Source: Beroe forskalii (taxonomy: Eukaryota > Ctenophora > Nuda > Beroida > Beroidae). From it: a DNA stretch of 64,000 nucleotides. Location: positions 248,001 through 312,000 of the forward strand of contig WFMF01000177.1 of the NCBI GenBank assembly GCA_011033025.1, read 5' to 3'. How positions within the stretch are numbered: the stretch's first letter is position 1; each line of letters opens with the position of its first letter. Below the pieces are notes generated by a model. The model worked only from the letters and a program-made list of their open reading frames with translations. It was not told where the DNA came from and searched no databases. A program made the position numbers and the translations under genes. Below are positions 38,301 through 50,300 of the stretch, one piece after another.

Positions 38301-41300
38301 AAGACAGCTTTCAACATGACCATATCGCAAGTTTTCAGTATTAAGGAAGCATAATTAGGTATGGCAATTACCGAAAACTAGCGCGGTTAAGCGTCCGCTT
38401 TTACATGATATGGAAACTATATATATAGCGATTTAAAGTTTTCAAATATAGTGGCTCATTCATTACATGAGCCACTTAAAGTCTCCTGGCCCGTTCAACC
38501 ATAGTTCTCATTTCTTTGTTAGCCTTGTAGCTACTTTTAAATGTTTTCTGGCTTACTTATGAGCTTATGTAGAAGGAATTCTTTAAAAGTTCATTAGGTT
38601 TTGTGATATATTTACATGTAGCCATTTTCCTATCACAATTTAGATTGCATATTAACTTGTTTCACATCGTTCTAAGTCTGGAATAAACGCTCGGATTAGT
38701 CGTCTTCTTGAAAGCCTTTCGTGTCTTGTTATATATGCATTGTGAAACACGCACAAAACGCACGTACTTATCAAACAACGAACCTTGTGGGTACTATCGA
38801 CGCATTGCCCATTCTCGATGGGTCGTACGAACATGTTGTTGAACTCGTTCTTTGTACCGAGGAAGTTGGGTCGCACGAAGTCCACCATACACCAGTACTC
38901 TTCCAGGTTGTTTTGTAGGGGGTACCCGGTCAACACGATACGTCTCCTGGAAACAGGAGGGTAAATCGTACAGTGTTTAGCACTGTGTATAATGTACTAT
39001 ATTGTACTATACAGTATACAAACTGTACATCTGTGCACAAGATAGTGTTTTGGTATCCAACCTGTTTGTGCAGGTACTTAACAAATATTTAACATGCCTT
39101 CATATTTCAATGCACAGAATACAATAGAAGTAGAGCAGAAACCATTGTACAGAATGAAATAGCGCAGAATACAATTAGTAAACAGACTCGCCACGATATG
39201 TACCTTAATTCCACCTGTCAGTTAAACCTTAAAAATATGAACTCTTTCAATCAAAACAGCTTAATTCGTATATAAATGTACAAACCTGGTTCTAACTTTC
39301 TTCAGAGCTTTGGATATAGAAGCGTGAGCGTTCTTTATCCTATGCCCCTCGTCACACACAATAACGTCTGGACCAGGATTTAATAGAGACTGCTGTGTTG
39401 CTGGGGAAATGTCATGAAATTAGAGAGGAGATAAGGGTTCACGCCCCCCTCAGATATGTGTACTGGACTGCTTACCAACATTTCAGTTCGCAGATTTTGC
39501 TCTAATGCGTATCATTAACCATAGAAAATACGAGAGAAACGGAGTGATGATGTTTACAGGGACTCAGAATTCTTATTTCAGGTACGCAAATAATACTCAT
39601 TTAATTTGAGGCAGAAGTCAGCCCGATTCTGATTGCTGAGCTGTGCATTAAGTTGATTAGTAGATCATGCACATTACATACGACCTGTTCCACACTGAAC
39701 AGTTGAACACTAGAATACTGTAGATACGTTCAATAAAATTTTCACTGTATCACGTGTACCTGTACACCGTACAAACAAAATATACATGTAGAATTAATTT
39801 ACGCACCGCCGGTTCACGGTGAAGTTCGGCCACATGTTGTATACGTTTGATCCGTGGCTATTGTTTATTTGAACAGCTCATTCATTATCTATTAAACTCT
39901 GGTGGATCACTATACCTCCAATGCGCGGGAATTATTATACTTAAAGCTAAATAATATACAAAAAAACTCGCTTAGATTTATCATTTATTTAATTAGTTGT
40001 ACACTGTGAAAAGTGGTGGGGGTAACGCAAGACAATATTATAAGAGGGACTGAATCAATTACTGTACATACAATATTTTGTAAGCTCGCCTAAGTAACTG
40101 TACGACTCGCTCCCGACTACCGGTACTGGAAGCTGGTTTTATCATGATTATTATTAAAATAAGCTGGGAGTGTCTCTCCCCACGAGGTTAGTACACGTAC
40201 ATTATAAATCCCAGTCAATGATTTGCAGCCCACTTTTAGTACGACCGTTTTGGTTAATTCATCGAGCTGACCTTTGGACATGTCATTATTTTAAGCGAGT
40301 CTAGTTTATATTAGAACGTCTTCCATGCACTATACACGGAGCTAGGCCTTTTAAACCTTTCCTTTCAACGGTACGTGTCCAGTGTTTATTCAGTGTGCAG
40401 TGTTTATTCAGTGGTGTTTATTCAGTGTGCAGTGTTTATTCAGTGTGCAGTGTTTATTCAGTGCGCAGTGTTTATTCAGTATGCAGTGTTTATTCAGTGT
40501 GCAGTGTTTATTCAGTGCGCAGTGTTTATTCAGTGCGCAGTGTTTATTCAGTGTCCACTGTCCAGTGTTTATTCATTGTGCAGTGTTTATTCAGTGTGCA
40601 GTGTTTATTCAGTGTCCAGTGTTTATTCAGTGCGCAGTGTTTATTCAGTCACCAGATTTTATTCAGTGTTACAGTGTTTATTCAGTGTGCAGTGTTTATT
40701 CAGTGTGCAGTGTTTATTCAGTGTTACAGTGTTTATTCAGTGTGCAGTGTTTATTCAGTGTGCAATTTTCATTTAGTGTCCAGTGTTTATTCAGTGTACA
40801 GTGTTTATTCAGTGTCCAGTGTTTATTCAGTGTGCAGTGTTTATTCAGTGTGCAGTGTTTATTCAGTGTGCAGTGTTTATTCAGTGTGCAGTGTTTATTC
40901 AGTGTGCAGTGTTTATTCAGTGTGCAGTGTTTATTCAGTGCGCAGTGTTTATTCAGTGTCCAGTGTTTATTCAGTGCGCAGTGTTTATTCAGTCACCAGA
41001 TTTTATTCAGTGTTACAGTGTTTATTCAGTGTGTAGTGTTTATTCAGTGTGCAGTGTTTATTCAGTGTCCAGTGTTTATTCAGTGTACAGTGTTTATTCA
41101 GTGTGCAATGTTTATTCAGTGTCCAGTGTTTATTCAGTGTGCAGTGTTTATTCAGTGCGCAGTGTTTATTCAGTGTCCAGTGTTTATTCAGTGTGCAGTG
41201 TTTATTCAGTGTGCAGTGTTTATTCAGTGTCCAGTGTTTATTCAGTGCGCAGTGTTTATTCAGTGTGCAGTGTTTATTCAGTGTGCAGTGTTTATTCAGT

Positions 41301-44300
41301 GTGCAGTGTTTATTCAATATTCAGTGTGCAGTGTTTATTCAGTGCGCTAATGTTTATTCAGTGTGCAGTGTTTATTCAGTTATCGTCACGAGTGTTTATT
41401 CAGTGCACAGTGTTTATTCACGAGGCGAAGCAGTGTTTATTCAGTGTGCCAAGCCATGTTTATTCAGCCCATGTGAGGAAAACGATAGTAAAACTTATTT
41501 GCATGAGCATTTTAATTGCAAAATGTAGTGTTTATTCAGTGTGCAGTGTTTTTTCATGAGCATTTTATTCAGTGCAAAATGCTCTATTATAAATTATTGC
41601 ACTTTCGATGAAAACCTTTTTGTTCGTCAATTCAGTGACTTATGAAAGGTGAAAAGATGAATCACAGCTGCTATGTTTATTCAGTGCAGTGTTTATTCAG
41701 TGCAGTGACACGCAGTGGCAGCTACAAATCATGTTTATTCAGTGTGTGCAGTGTGCAGTGTTTATTCAGTGTACGTGTTTATTAGAATAAAGTGATTTGT
41801 TTACTAAAGGAACGAAACAATGAAAATTATAATACAAATAATCAGCAATCACTGAAGTGAAGGATGGTTCATGAACAGAAATAATTGATAATTTAATGAA
41901 TTATTCAGTGTCCAGTATGTTTCAGAGCATTATTGTACGATTAAAAATGCAACAACAAAAACAATATCGATCAAAGAATCAATACATGCAGAGTAAATGG
42001 ACTTTTCTGTGTAAACAAGTAAAGCAGAGCCAGAACGGCGAAACAAAACAGAAACTGTGAATGAGAGAATGAGAAACCGTTTGCTGAAGGATAGTGCTCA
42101 GAAACCAGTGGCACGTGTTTATTCAGTCACCATGATTTATTCAGTAACAGTGGCAGTGTGCGAGTCACGTGTTTATTCAGTGTGTGCAGTGTTTATTCAG
42201 TGTGCATTTGATTTGGTATACATTTGCTAGTGCAGTGTTTGAAGAGTACAATACACTGAAACTATAAGTTTAGAGACAGTGAATTTATTTCGCAGTGATT
42301 CTGTGTGTCTATTCAGTGTCCAGTGTTTATTCAGTGGCTGAACCCTCACGCAATTCAGTGTCCGGACGAATGTATGTATAAAATCATAGTGCACGTTTAT
42401 CAGGTCCATTTTGGGATGTTTTCAGGCGTTGGCTCAGGTGTTTATTCAGTGCCAGTGTTTATGCAGTGTTTATTCAGTGTTTATTCAGTGCAGTGTGTAT
42501 ATATTAGTGAAAACGTCAGGGTTCTATGATAGTATAATCATCATCCATAACTATTCAGAGCATATTTTTAGAGTGCAATAATAGAACTTATTTGCAGTGT
42601 GCAGTGTTTAATTCAAAATGCTCTATTATAAATTATTGCACTTTCGAACAACAGTTTTTTTCATGAGCATTTAATTGCAAAATGCACTAGTTATTGCACG
42701 ATGAGCAGAAATGATGCCAAAACAAACAATCAAATCATTCAGTGTGCAGTGTTTATTCAGCTTATAAGTACCCTCAAAATTGGCTAATCAGTGTTACAGT
42801 GTTTATTCAGTGTGCAGTGTTTATTCAGTGTGCAATTTTCATTTAGTGTCCAGTGTTTATTCAGTGTACAGTGTTTATTCAGTGCGCAGTGTTTATTCAG
42901 TGTCCAGTGTTTATTCAGTGCGCAGTGTTTATTCAGTCATCAGATTTTATTCAGTGTTACAGTGTTTATTCAGTGTGCAGTGTTTATTCAGTGTGCAATT
43001 TTCATTTAGTGTCCAGTGTTTATTCAGTGTACAGTGTTTATTCAGTGTACAATGTTTATTCAATATTCAGTGTCCAGTGTTTATTCAGTGAGCAGTGTTG
43101 ATACAGTGCGCAGTGTTTATTCAGTGTCCAGTGTTTATTCAGTGTGCAGTGTTTATTCAGTGTGCAGTGTTTATTCAGTGTCCAGTGTTTATTCAGTGCG
43201 CAGTGTTTATTCAGTGTGCAGTGTTTATTCAGTGCGCAGTGTTTATTCAGTGTGCAGTGTTTATTCAGTGTGCAGTGTTTATTCAGTGCCCAGTGTTTAT
43301 TCATTGTACAATGTTTATTCAGTGTCCAGTGTTTATTCAGTGTGTAGTGTTTATTCAGTGTGCAGTGTTTATTCATTCAGATCCACTGTGTGTATTATAT
43401 GCGCGTGTGTAGGGTTCATTCAATGTTTATTGTTTGTTTATTAGGGTATGTTCAGTGTTAAACGTACCGTATTGATCGGTGTGGTAATTAAACCCGTTTA
43501 TGAGTTAAAATATAACCTGAAGGCTGATTTTCACGTTTAACTATATAATAATACTGCGAGAGTATTATTTACTTATTTGATATGCATGATATATGTTTTA
43601 CAAAGTGTGGACAGGTTTACGCATACAATTCCTGGAAATACAGTATTTTAAATTTAGTTTAAAATTAAAACGGCGATTTAGATTACATCAGCTATTTGTT
43701 CTTTGTTTTGTTTTTGAGGCGGCCTTGTGCCTTGGTCTATTACCAGTCTAGTACAAACCTAACGTAGGAAATGTTGCTCTCGGAAAATTTGTATATCTAC
43801 ATTGTCATTTAGCTACATGTGAAATTAAACCCTATCGGATTTTCTAAACTCCTATGCCTTGTTACATATTATACGCATCATTAAATTCTTAAATACATGA
43901 ACTTCATCATAATATAAATATTGCACTTACATACTGACTTACAGGAAATAGATTTCTAAAAACCGCTCTATCTGGCCATGTCGTAGGTTCAAGTGACACG
44001 TCCATCTATTTATCTAGGACGCAGATGTGTTAGGTATTACAACAAGAGGCGTGTATATCGCAACATTATTACCAGAAGGCGTAGAGCGAAGCCTGTACGG
44101 AGCCCTACGGTTTCAGTTCCTTGTTTATCCTTCTTTATCTATATTTACTTCTTTAGAATTAACTATTTATGTGATTAATCATCATTGTAAGTTATTGCTG
44201 ACAATGTTTCTTATTGTTTTGTAGCAGCCCAGGACGAACATATCAGTCCAACAGTCAGACATTTACACTGTATCTCCTAGTGTACCAGATGAGTAGGGTT

Positions 44301-47300
44301 CAAGTTTCACTAAACAGTTTCTCCCAGTTTCTTCAAACTGATCACATTGGCAATGTGCTTCACCCCCGGCCTTACGATATGTTACCTCTTTCCGGAGTAC
44401 CGGAAGGGGTATTTCTTTTAAATGAGCAAAGTATGGACGGCGCCCTCTAGATTCAGTCCAACCTAGACTCTGATAGGGACAGATTCAATCTATCTCAAAA
44501 TCTGACAGATTAAGTCCATCTTAGACTCTGACAGATTCAGTCCATCTCAGACTCTGACAGATTCAATCCACCTCAGACTAAGACCGATACAATCCATCTC
44601 AGACTCTGACAGATTCAGTCCATCTCAAACTCTGACAGATTCAATCCATCTCAGACTCTGACAGATTCAATCCAACTCAGACTCTGACAGATTCAATCCA
44701 TCTCAGACTCTGACAGATCCAATCCAACTCAGACTCTGACAGATTCAATCCCTCTGACACTCTGACAGATTCAATCCATCTCAGACTCTGACAGATTCAA
44801 CCCATCTCAGACTCTGACAGATGCAATCCATCTCAGACTCTGACAGATTCAATCCATCTCAGACTCTGACAGATTCAATCCATCTCAGACTCTGATAGAT
44901 TCAATCCATCTCACACTCTGACAGATTCAATCCATCTCAGACTCTGACAGATTCAATCCATCTCAGACTCTGATAGATTCAATCCATCTCAGACTCTGAC
45001 AGATTCAATCCATCTCAGACTCTGACAGATTCAGTCCATCTCATACTCTGACATATTCAATCCACTACAGACTCTGACAGATTCAATCCATCTCAGACTC
45101 TGACAGATTCAATCCATCTCAGACTTTGACAGATTCAATCCATCTTAGACTTTGACAGATTCAATCCATCTCAAACTTAGACAGATTCAATCCATCTCAG
45201 ACTTAGACAGATTCAATCCATCTGAGACTCTGACAGATTCAGTCCACCTCAGACTTAGACAGATTCAATCCATCTGAGACTCTGACAGATTCAATCCATC
45301 TCAGACTCTGACAGATACAATCCATCTCAGACTCTGACAGATTCAATCCATCTCAGACTCGCACAGATCCAATCCATCTCAGACTCTGACAGTTCAATCC
45401 ATCTTAGGCTCTGACAGATCCAATCCATCTCAGACTCTGACAGATCCAATCCATCTCAGACTCTGACAGATTCAATCCATCTGAGACTGACAGATTCAAT
45501 CCATCTCAGACTCTGACAGATTCAATCCATCTCAGACTCTGACAGATTCAATCCAACTCAGACTCTGACAGATTCAATCCATCTCAGACTCTGACAGATT
45601 CAATCCAACTCAGACTCTGATAGATTCAATCCATCTCAGACTCTGACAGATTCAATCCATCTGAGACTCTGACAGATTCAATCCATCTCAGATTCTGACA
45701 GTGACAGATTCACTCCATGTCAGATTCTGGAATGACAGATTCTTCTCCTACTCACATCCCCACCGGCAAGAAGAAACATGATGACTGTCTAGATCATTCA
45801 GAGAGATAACCTGGTAAATATAAATACCACAACTATTTAAATACAAGATTTAGATACAAACCTCCTTAATGGTATTAATCAGTAAGCGTTTTTACAACGA
45901 ATTAGATTTGGAGATTTGTGAAAAGAATTCTCATTAGGACTAGAAAGTAACGCTCGGCATGTGTGGCACTTGCTAGACTGTCGCAAATCTCTAGATAAAA
46001 GAGCTACGTTATATCATGTGCCTTCCATCCAGTTACTATGAACTATGATAAACACTTGGCAGACACACGAAAATACCAAGAGAGAAGTGGCAAAACCAGA
46101 CGGTTAAATTACAACTTATACGTGTGCGTGTGTGTGGCAATTTGTTCAGCCAACATCACTTATAAAAACGGTCCCAGTAACATCTGGAAATATCTTGCAA
46201 TTTCATAGCTTTATACTATTAAATAGTTCATTTAATCAAGTCCTCAGTCATTTAAAGTCCAGCGATTAAATTGAGTTAACGAGTGATGTACGTTGCATGA
46301 CTCAGTGACTCATGCATAATTAACATTCTGTGTAAACATGATAACTTTAATGGTGGGTAAATCAGGTTAAAATAGACGTAATTTCGTCGTCTTGCGTTGG
46401 AAACATAATGGCCGATAGCTACAAACACAAGTTATTTTAGATGCACTCAACCTAACGTGTGCTGCACGAGTTAATTTCTGTTAATGCCATCATTATCTCT
46501 TTTTATTACACTTCAAATTTCTTGTTTTTTCCGTTAATTGATTGCAGACGGTAGTGGCTTTGAACAAAACGTGTTTTATTTTCTCCAGTTTTTCGCCGTG
46601 TTGGTGTAAGTTAGTCTTACTATCCTGTCCTCCTATCCAGCTTTTCAGTAGGGGTGTAATCTCATCTGCTGCCTATAGTTGAATTAATATACATACAATT
46701 AAATCATACACTATGTAAAGGAAGTAGTTTCATTCTTAGGACTTGGTTATCACGTTTCGTTGTAAAGTTGTAAGGGGGTGCACACACGTGGCTTATAAGC
46801 CATGGATTATAAGCCATGGCTTATAAGCTACGTGTGTGCTGTCGATAACTTACCCATGGACTATTATCCATACGTGTCTTGGGTGAAAGTATCGACTATA
46901 CTCTACAAAAGTGTGGAGATTAGTCCATAGTCTTAAAGCTTGTAAGCCACGTGTGTCTTGTAGACTATAGTCGACACTGTACATAATTCCGAGAAAAGTT
47001 GTATACATTAACGCTAGCCAATCAGAACGCTGTATCACGCGTGTCATTAACCAATCAAAAGCAAGAAAAGTGATAGGGGTTATGTTTCCGAAGAGCATCC
47101 GATTCAAAATTTCATCAATCAATTTCGGGGACTCAGAAGAAACTGCTTTCGATATTTTAAAATGTGTGACAATTTATGCTCCACGTCGTGTGTCTTCACC
47201 CAAAACTGGCGCGTAGACTATAGTCGACATGGCTTATAATCCACGTGTGTGCAGCCCCTAAGTCTCGATTTGATGCATTCTTTGATTACCGCGATTCACT

Positions 47301-50300
47301 TGTAGTTGTACTGGTTTGATCAACAAGTCAGACTGATTAGTGATTAGTGATTATTGAAAAAAATATAATCATAAAATCACGAGCGTTATCAAATACCTGA
47401 TCAGTGCATTATGCACCTTCCAAGCGTGTTTATGCTATGTCTTCAAAAACCCTATAGGCACCAGGGTACCGTGTGCAATAAATTATTGCGCACTGTAGTG
47501 CCGATATCTGAATTTATTACGCACTGTAGGTCATAATAATTTATTATGGTGCAGTAGAACAGTGCATAACAATTTATTTCACACAGTTGAGCAAACAGTA
47601 CCTTCAAATCTTGATTTAAAACATTTCCTTGTGTTTGAAAATATTGTCATTTTTTCGAGTAATTACGGTGCATAATTCAGTTTAATAACTCGTAAAAGTT
47701 ACTAAACTCAGCATTAAAAAACCTCGGCCTTCGGCCTCGGTTTTTCAATGCCATATTACACACTCGGGCCTTCGGCCCTCGTGTGTAATATTACGTTTAG
47801 TAACTTTTACTCGTTACTAAACATTGAGACCATCAAGCTGTTATTTTACAATGATGTTGTTTAAAGGAGAGATTTATTCATTCACCATGATATTATATTA
47901 AATCATGGGGATATAGGTCATTCAATAGCACGAAATTATGGCACAACATGGCATGAATACCTGACTTAATGATATTAATGTTTAATTAGTATCCGATTGT
48001 ATTCTATTAGGATTATTCAGGTCCGGCCGTTTTCCGCTTGCTTCTCCGTTTCCTCGCCGGCTTCCACTCTTCCTTTCCACAAACTAGACATAATACATTG
48101 GCATGTATAGTACTAGACTGGCGAGCTTTTTTTTCAATTTATTAATGACAAAATAATTCATGTAATTTATCGTACAGGAATTTTCGAGTTTGTCAGAAAT
48201 TACAGGATCTGTGTTCCGTTGGTACCGTATAATTTTAACACATTACAAATATATTATGTTATCCTTACATAACATAATTATATTCCTTTTCCTGAATTTA
48301 TAATATTTAATGTTTATGTTACACTCTTTGTGTATATCTTTCAGACCTTGTAACTCTCCAGGAAGGATATCGAATTACAACGCACGTCCTGTACACATCC
48401 AATTAGATGTTGTTATTGGCGCCGGACTGACCACGGCTCCTATTACGTGACCAGTACTCCAACGTGTTGAAGTTATAATTCTTTCCTTCAACTGCAGAGA
48501 ACGGTGTTTCCCTGACTTTTGACAGCGCGTTGTTTTTTACTGCTCACCGACACACATACAGAGAGAAGAAGAGAAAGAAGGATAGAGTTCTCTTCGTTGT
48601 TTTTGCCGTTTCCACTCTCGGGTTTCTCTTTCTCTCTTGCTGTACTGCTGTACACACATGATGCTTTCTATCAGGGCGTCTCTTGCAAAAGAAAACGAAG
48701 ACACCGAGTCGGAAACGTCCCGTCGAACAGACGTGACGGATCACATCAAGAACCGTCTCCGTCGTCTGAAGAACCTCCGTCTAACGGAACTCCGACTGAA
48801 GAACCAGAAACCCTCCGACAGGGGGGAGACGCCCCCCAAAGCAACCCCACAAGAGGAAGACTCGGTAGACGACGGGGAACCGAGGAAGAAGCTGAAGACT
48901 CTCCTCAAGGAGAAGGGCTTCACGTTTGTAATAGACGATCAGCGCCGGGTTGACGGCGAGATGCGATGCTTTCCTGAGGAGTTTTCCTTCGATGACATCC
49001 TTAAGATCAACGTGGGTGGGTTGGTGTACGAAACGAGACGCAGTACGCTGCAGCGGTTTCCGAGCACCCTTTTGGGGGGCGAGAGTATCGAGCAGTACTA
49101 CTACAAGTCGTGCAATATGTACTTCCTGGACAGACACCGCACAGCCTTCAGCAGCATCCTGTCCTACTACCAGAGCGGGGGCCTGCTCTCCATCCCCACC
49201 ACCATCCACCCTCTTGTCTTCCTGGAGGAAGCCAGGTTCTTCCAGCTCGGGGCACGGATAATCAACAAGCTGGAGCAACCCTTCTACGTGAGGCAGGCCT
49301 CCACTGCTGACACCATGAAGGAGAAGGTTTACCAGGCGTTGGAGGATCCCAACTCGTCGCAGATAGCCAAGGGCATAGCGTTCTTCGATCTGGGCTGCAT
49401 TCTCACAGCCATTGCGCTGATATGCATCAAATCTCTGCCGAGGTTTTCTGAAATTGACAGAGGAGATTACCGGTATGTTCCCGATATGTCAGGAGGCTAC
49501 GAAACCGTTTTCTTCCTCTTGGAAACCATCTGCGTTATCTGGTTCACGGGCGAGTTGCTCACTCGGTTTTGTGTGTGCCCCAAGAAGTTGGACTTCGGTA
49601 AAAACATTCTCAACTGGGTGGACATGATGTCGATCATGCCGTTCTACCTCGAGTTGATGGTAACCAGTAATGCACACGTGCTCCTGGTCATACGGATCAT
49701 ACGATTCACTAAAATATTCAGAATATTCAAGTTGTCCAAGCACTTCAGAGGGCTGATTGCGCTGGGACTGGCTCTGAGACACTCCATCAGTGAAATCCTC
49801 GTGCTGTTCGTCTTCCTGTTCGTGGCAGTGCTGTTCTTCGCCACCATCGGATACTTCTCCGAAGTGAATCTGCTGAAGAACTGCCCTCTGTACGAGAACG
49901 CAACGAAGGAGGAGCAGGAAGATCTGCCGAAGTGTACTGACTTCAAGAGTGTCATCGGGTCCTTCTGGTGGGCTATTGTTACTATAACCAGTGTGGGGTA
50001 TGGGGATGAAGCCCCCAAGACAGTGGTCGGGATGCTGAGTGGGGCTCTGTGTGCTATCACTGGGATTATATTCGTGGCGTTGCCAGTTCCCATCATCGTG
50101 TCCCGGTTCAACTACTTCCTCCAACTGGAGAACGACAAGTGCAGGGTGGCTGCAGATGAGGACATCTCCATCTTCAACCACCCTCTCTACAACCCTGAGC
50201 TGAGAGCCAGCAAGAGGAAGAAACCTTCAACTGATCAGGGTGCTCAGCTGAAGAGGAATAACAGCAATAATCCAGATCAGGACAACCCGCTGAAGAGAAG

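Noticed and set aside
38162-38344. 60-codon plus-strand frame at the right end of the motif-rich element
   Set aside because: It runs through the terminal inverted repeat and has no homologous features.
40375-41559. Long plus-strand open frames (up to 322 codons, FIQCAV repeats)
   Set aside because: They are translations of the 18-bp satellite. Three frames and the opposite strand are all open because the unit is six codons long.
48519-48953. 144-codon plus-strand frame overlapping the Kv start
   Set aside because: It is an out-of-frame shadow of the Kv N-terminal coding sequence, with arginine- and proline-rich low-complexity content.
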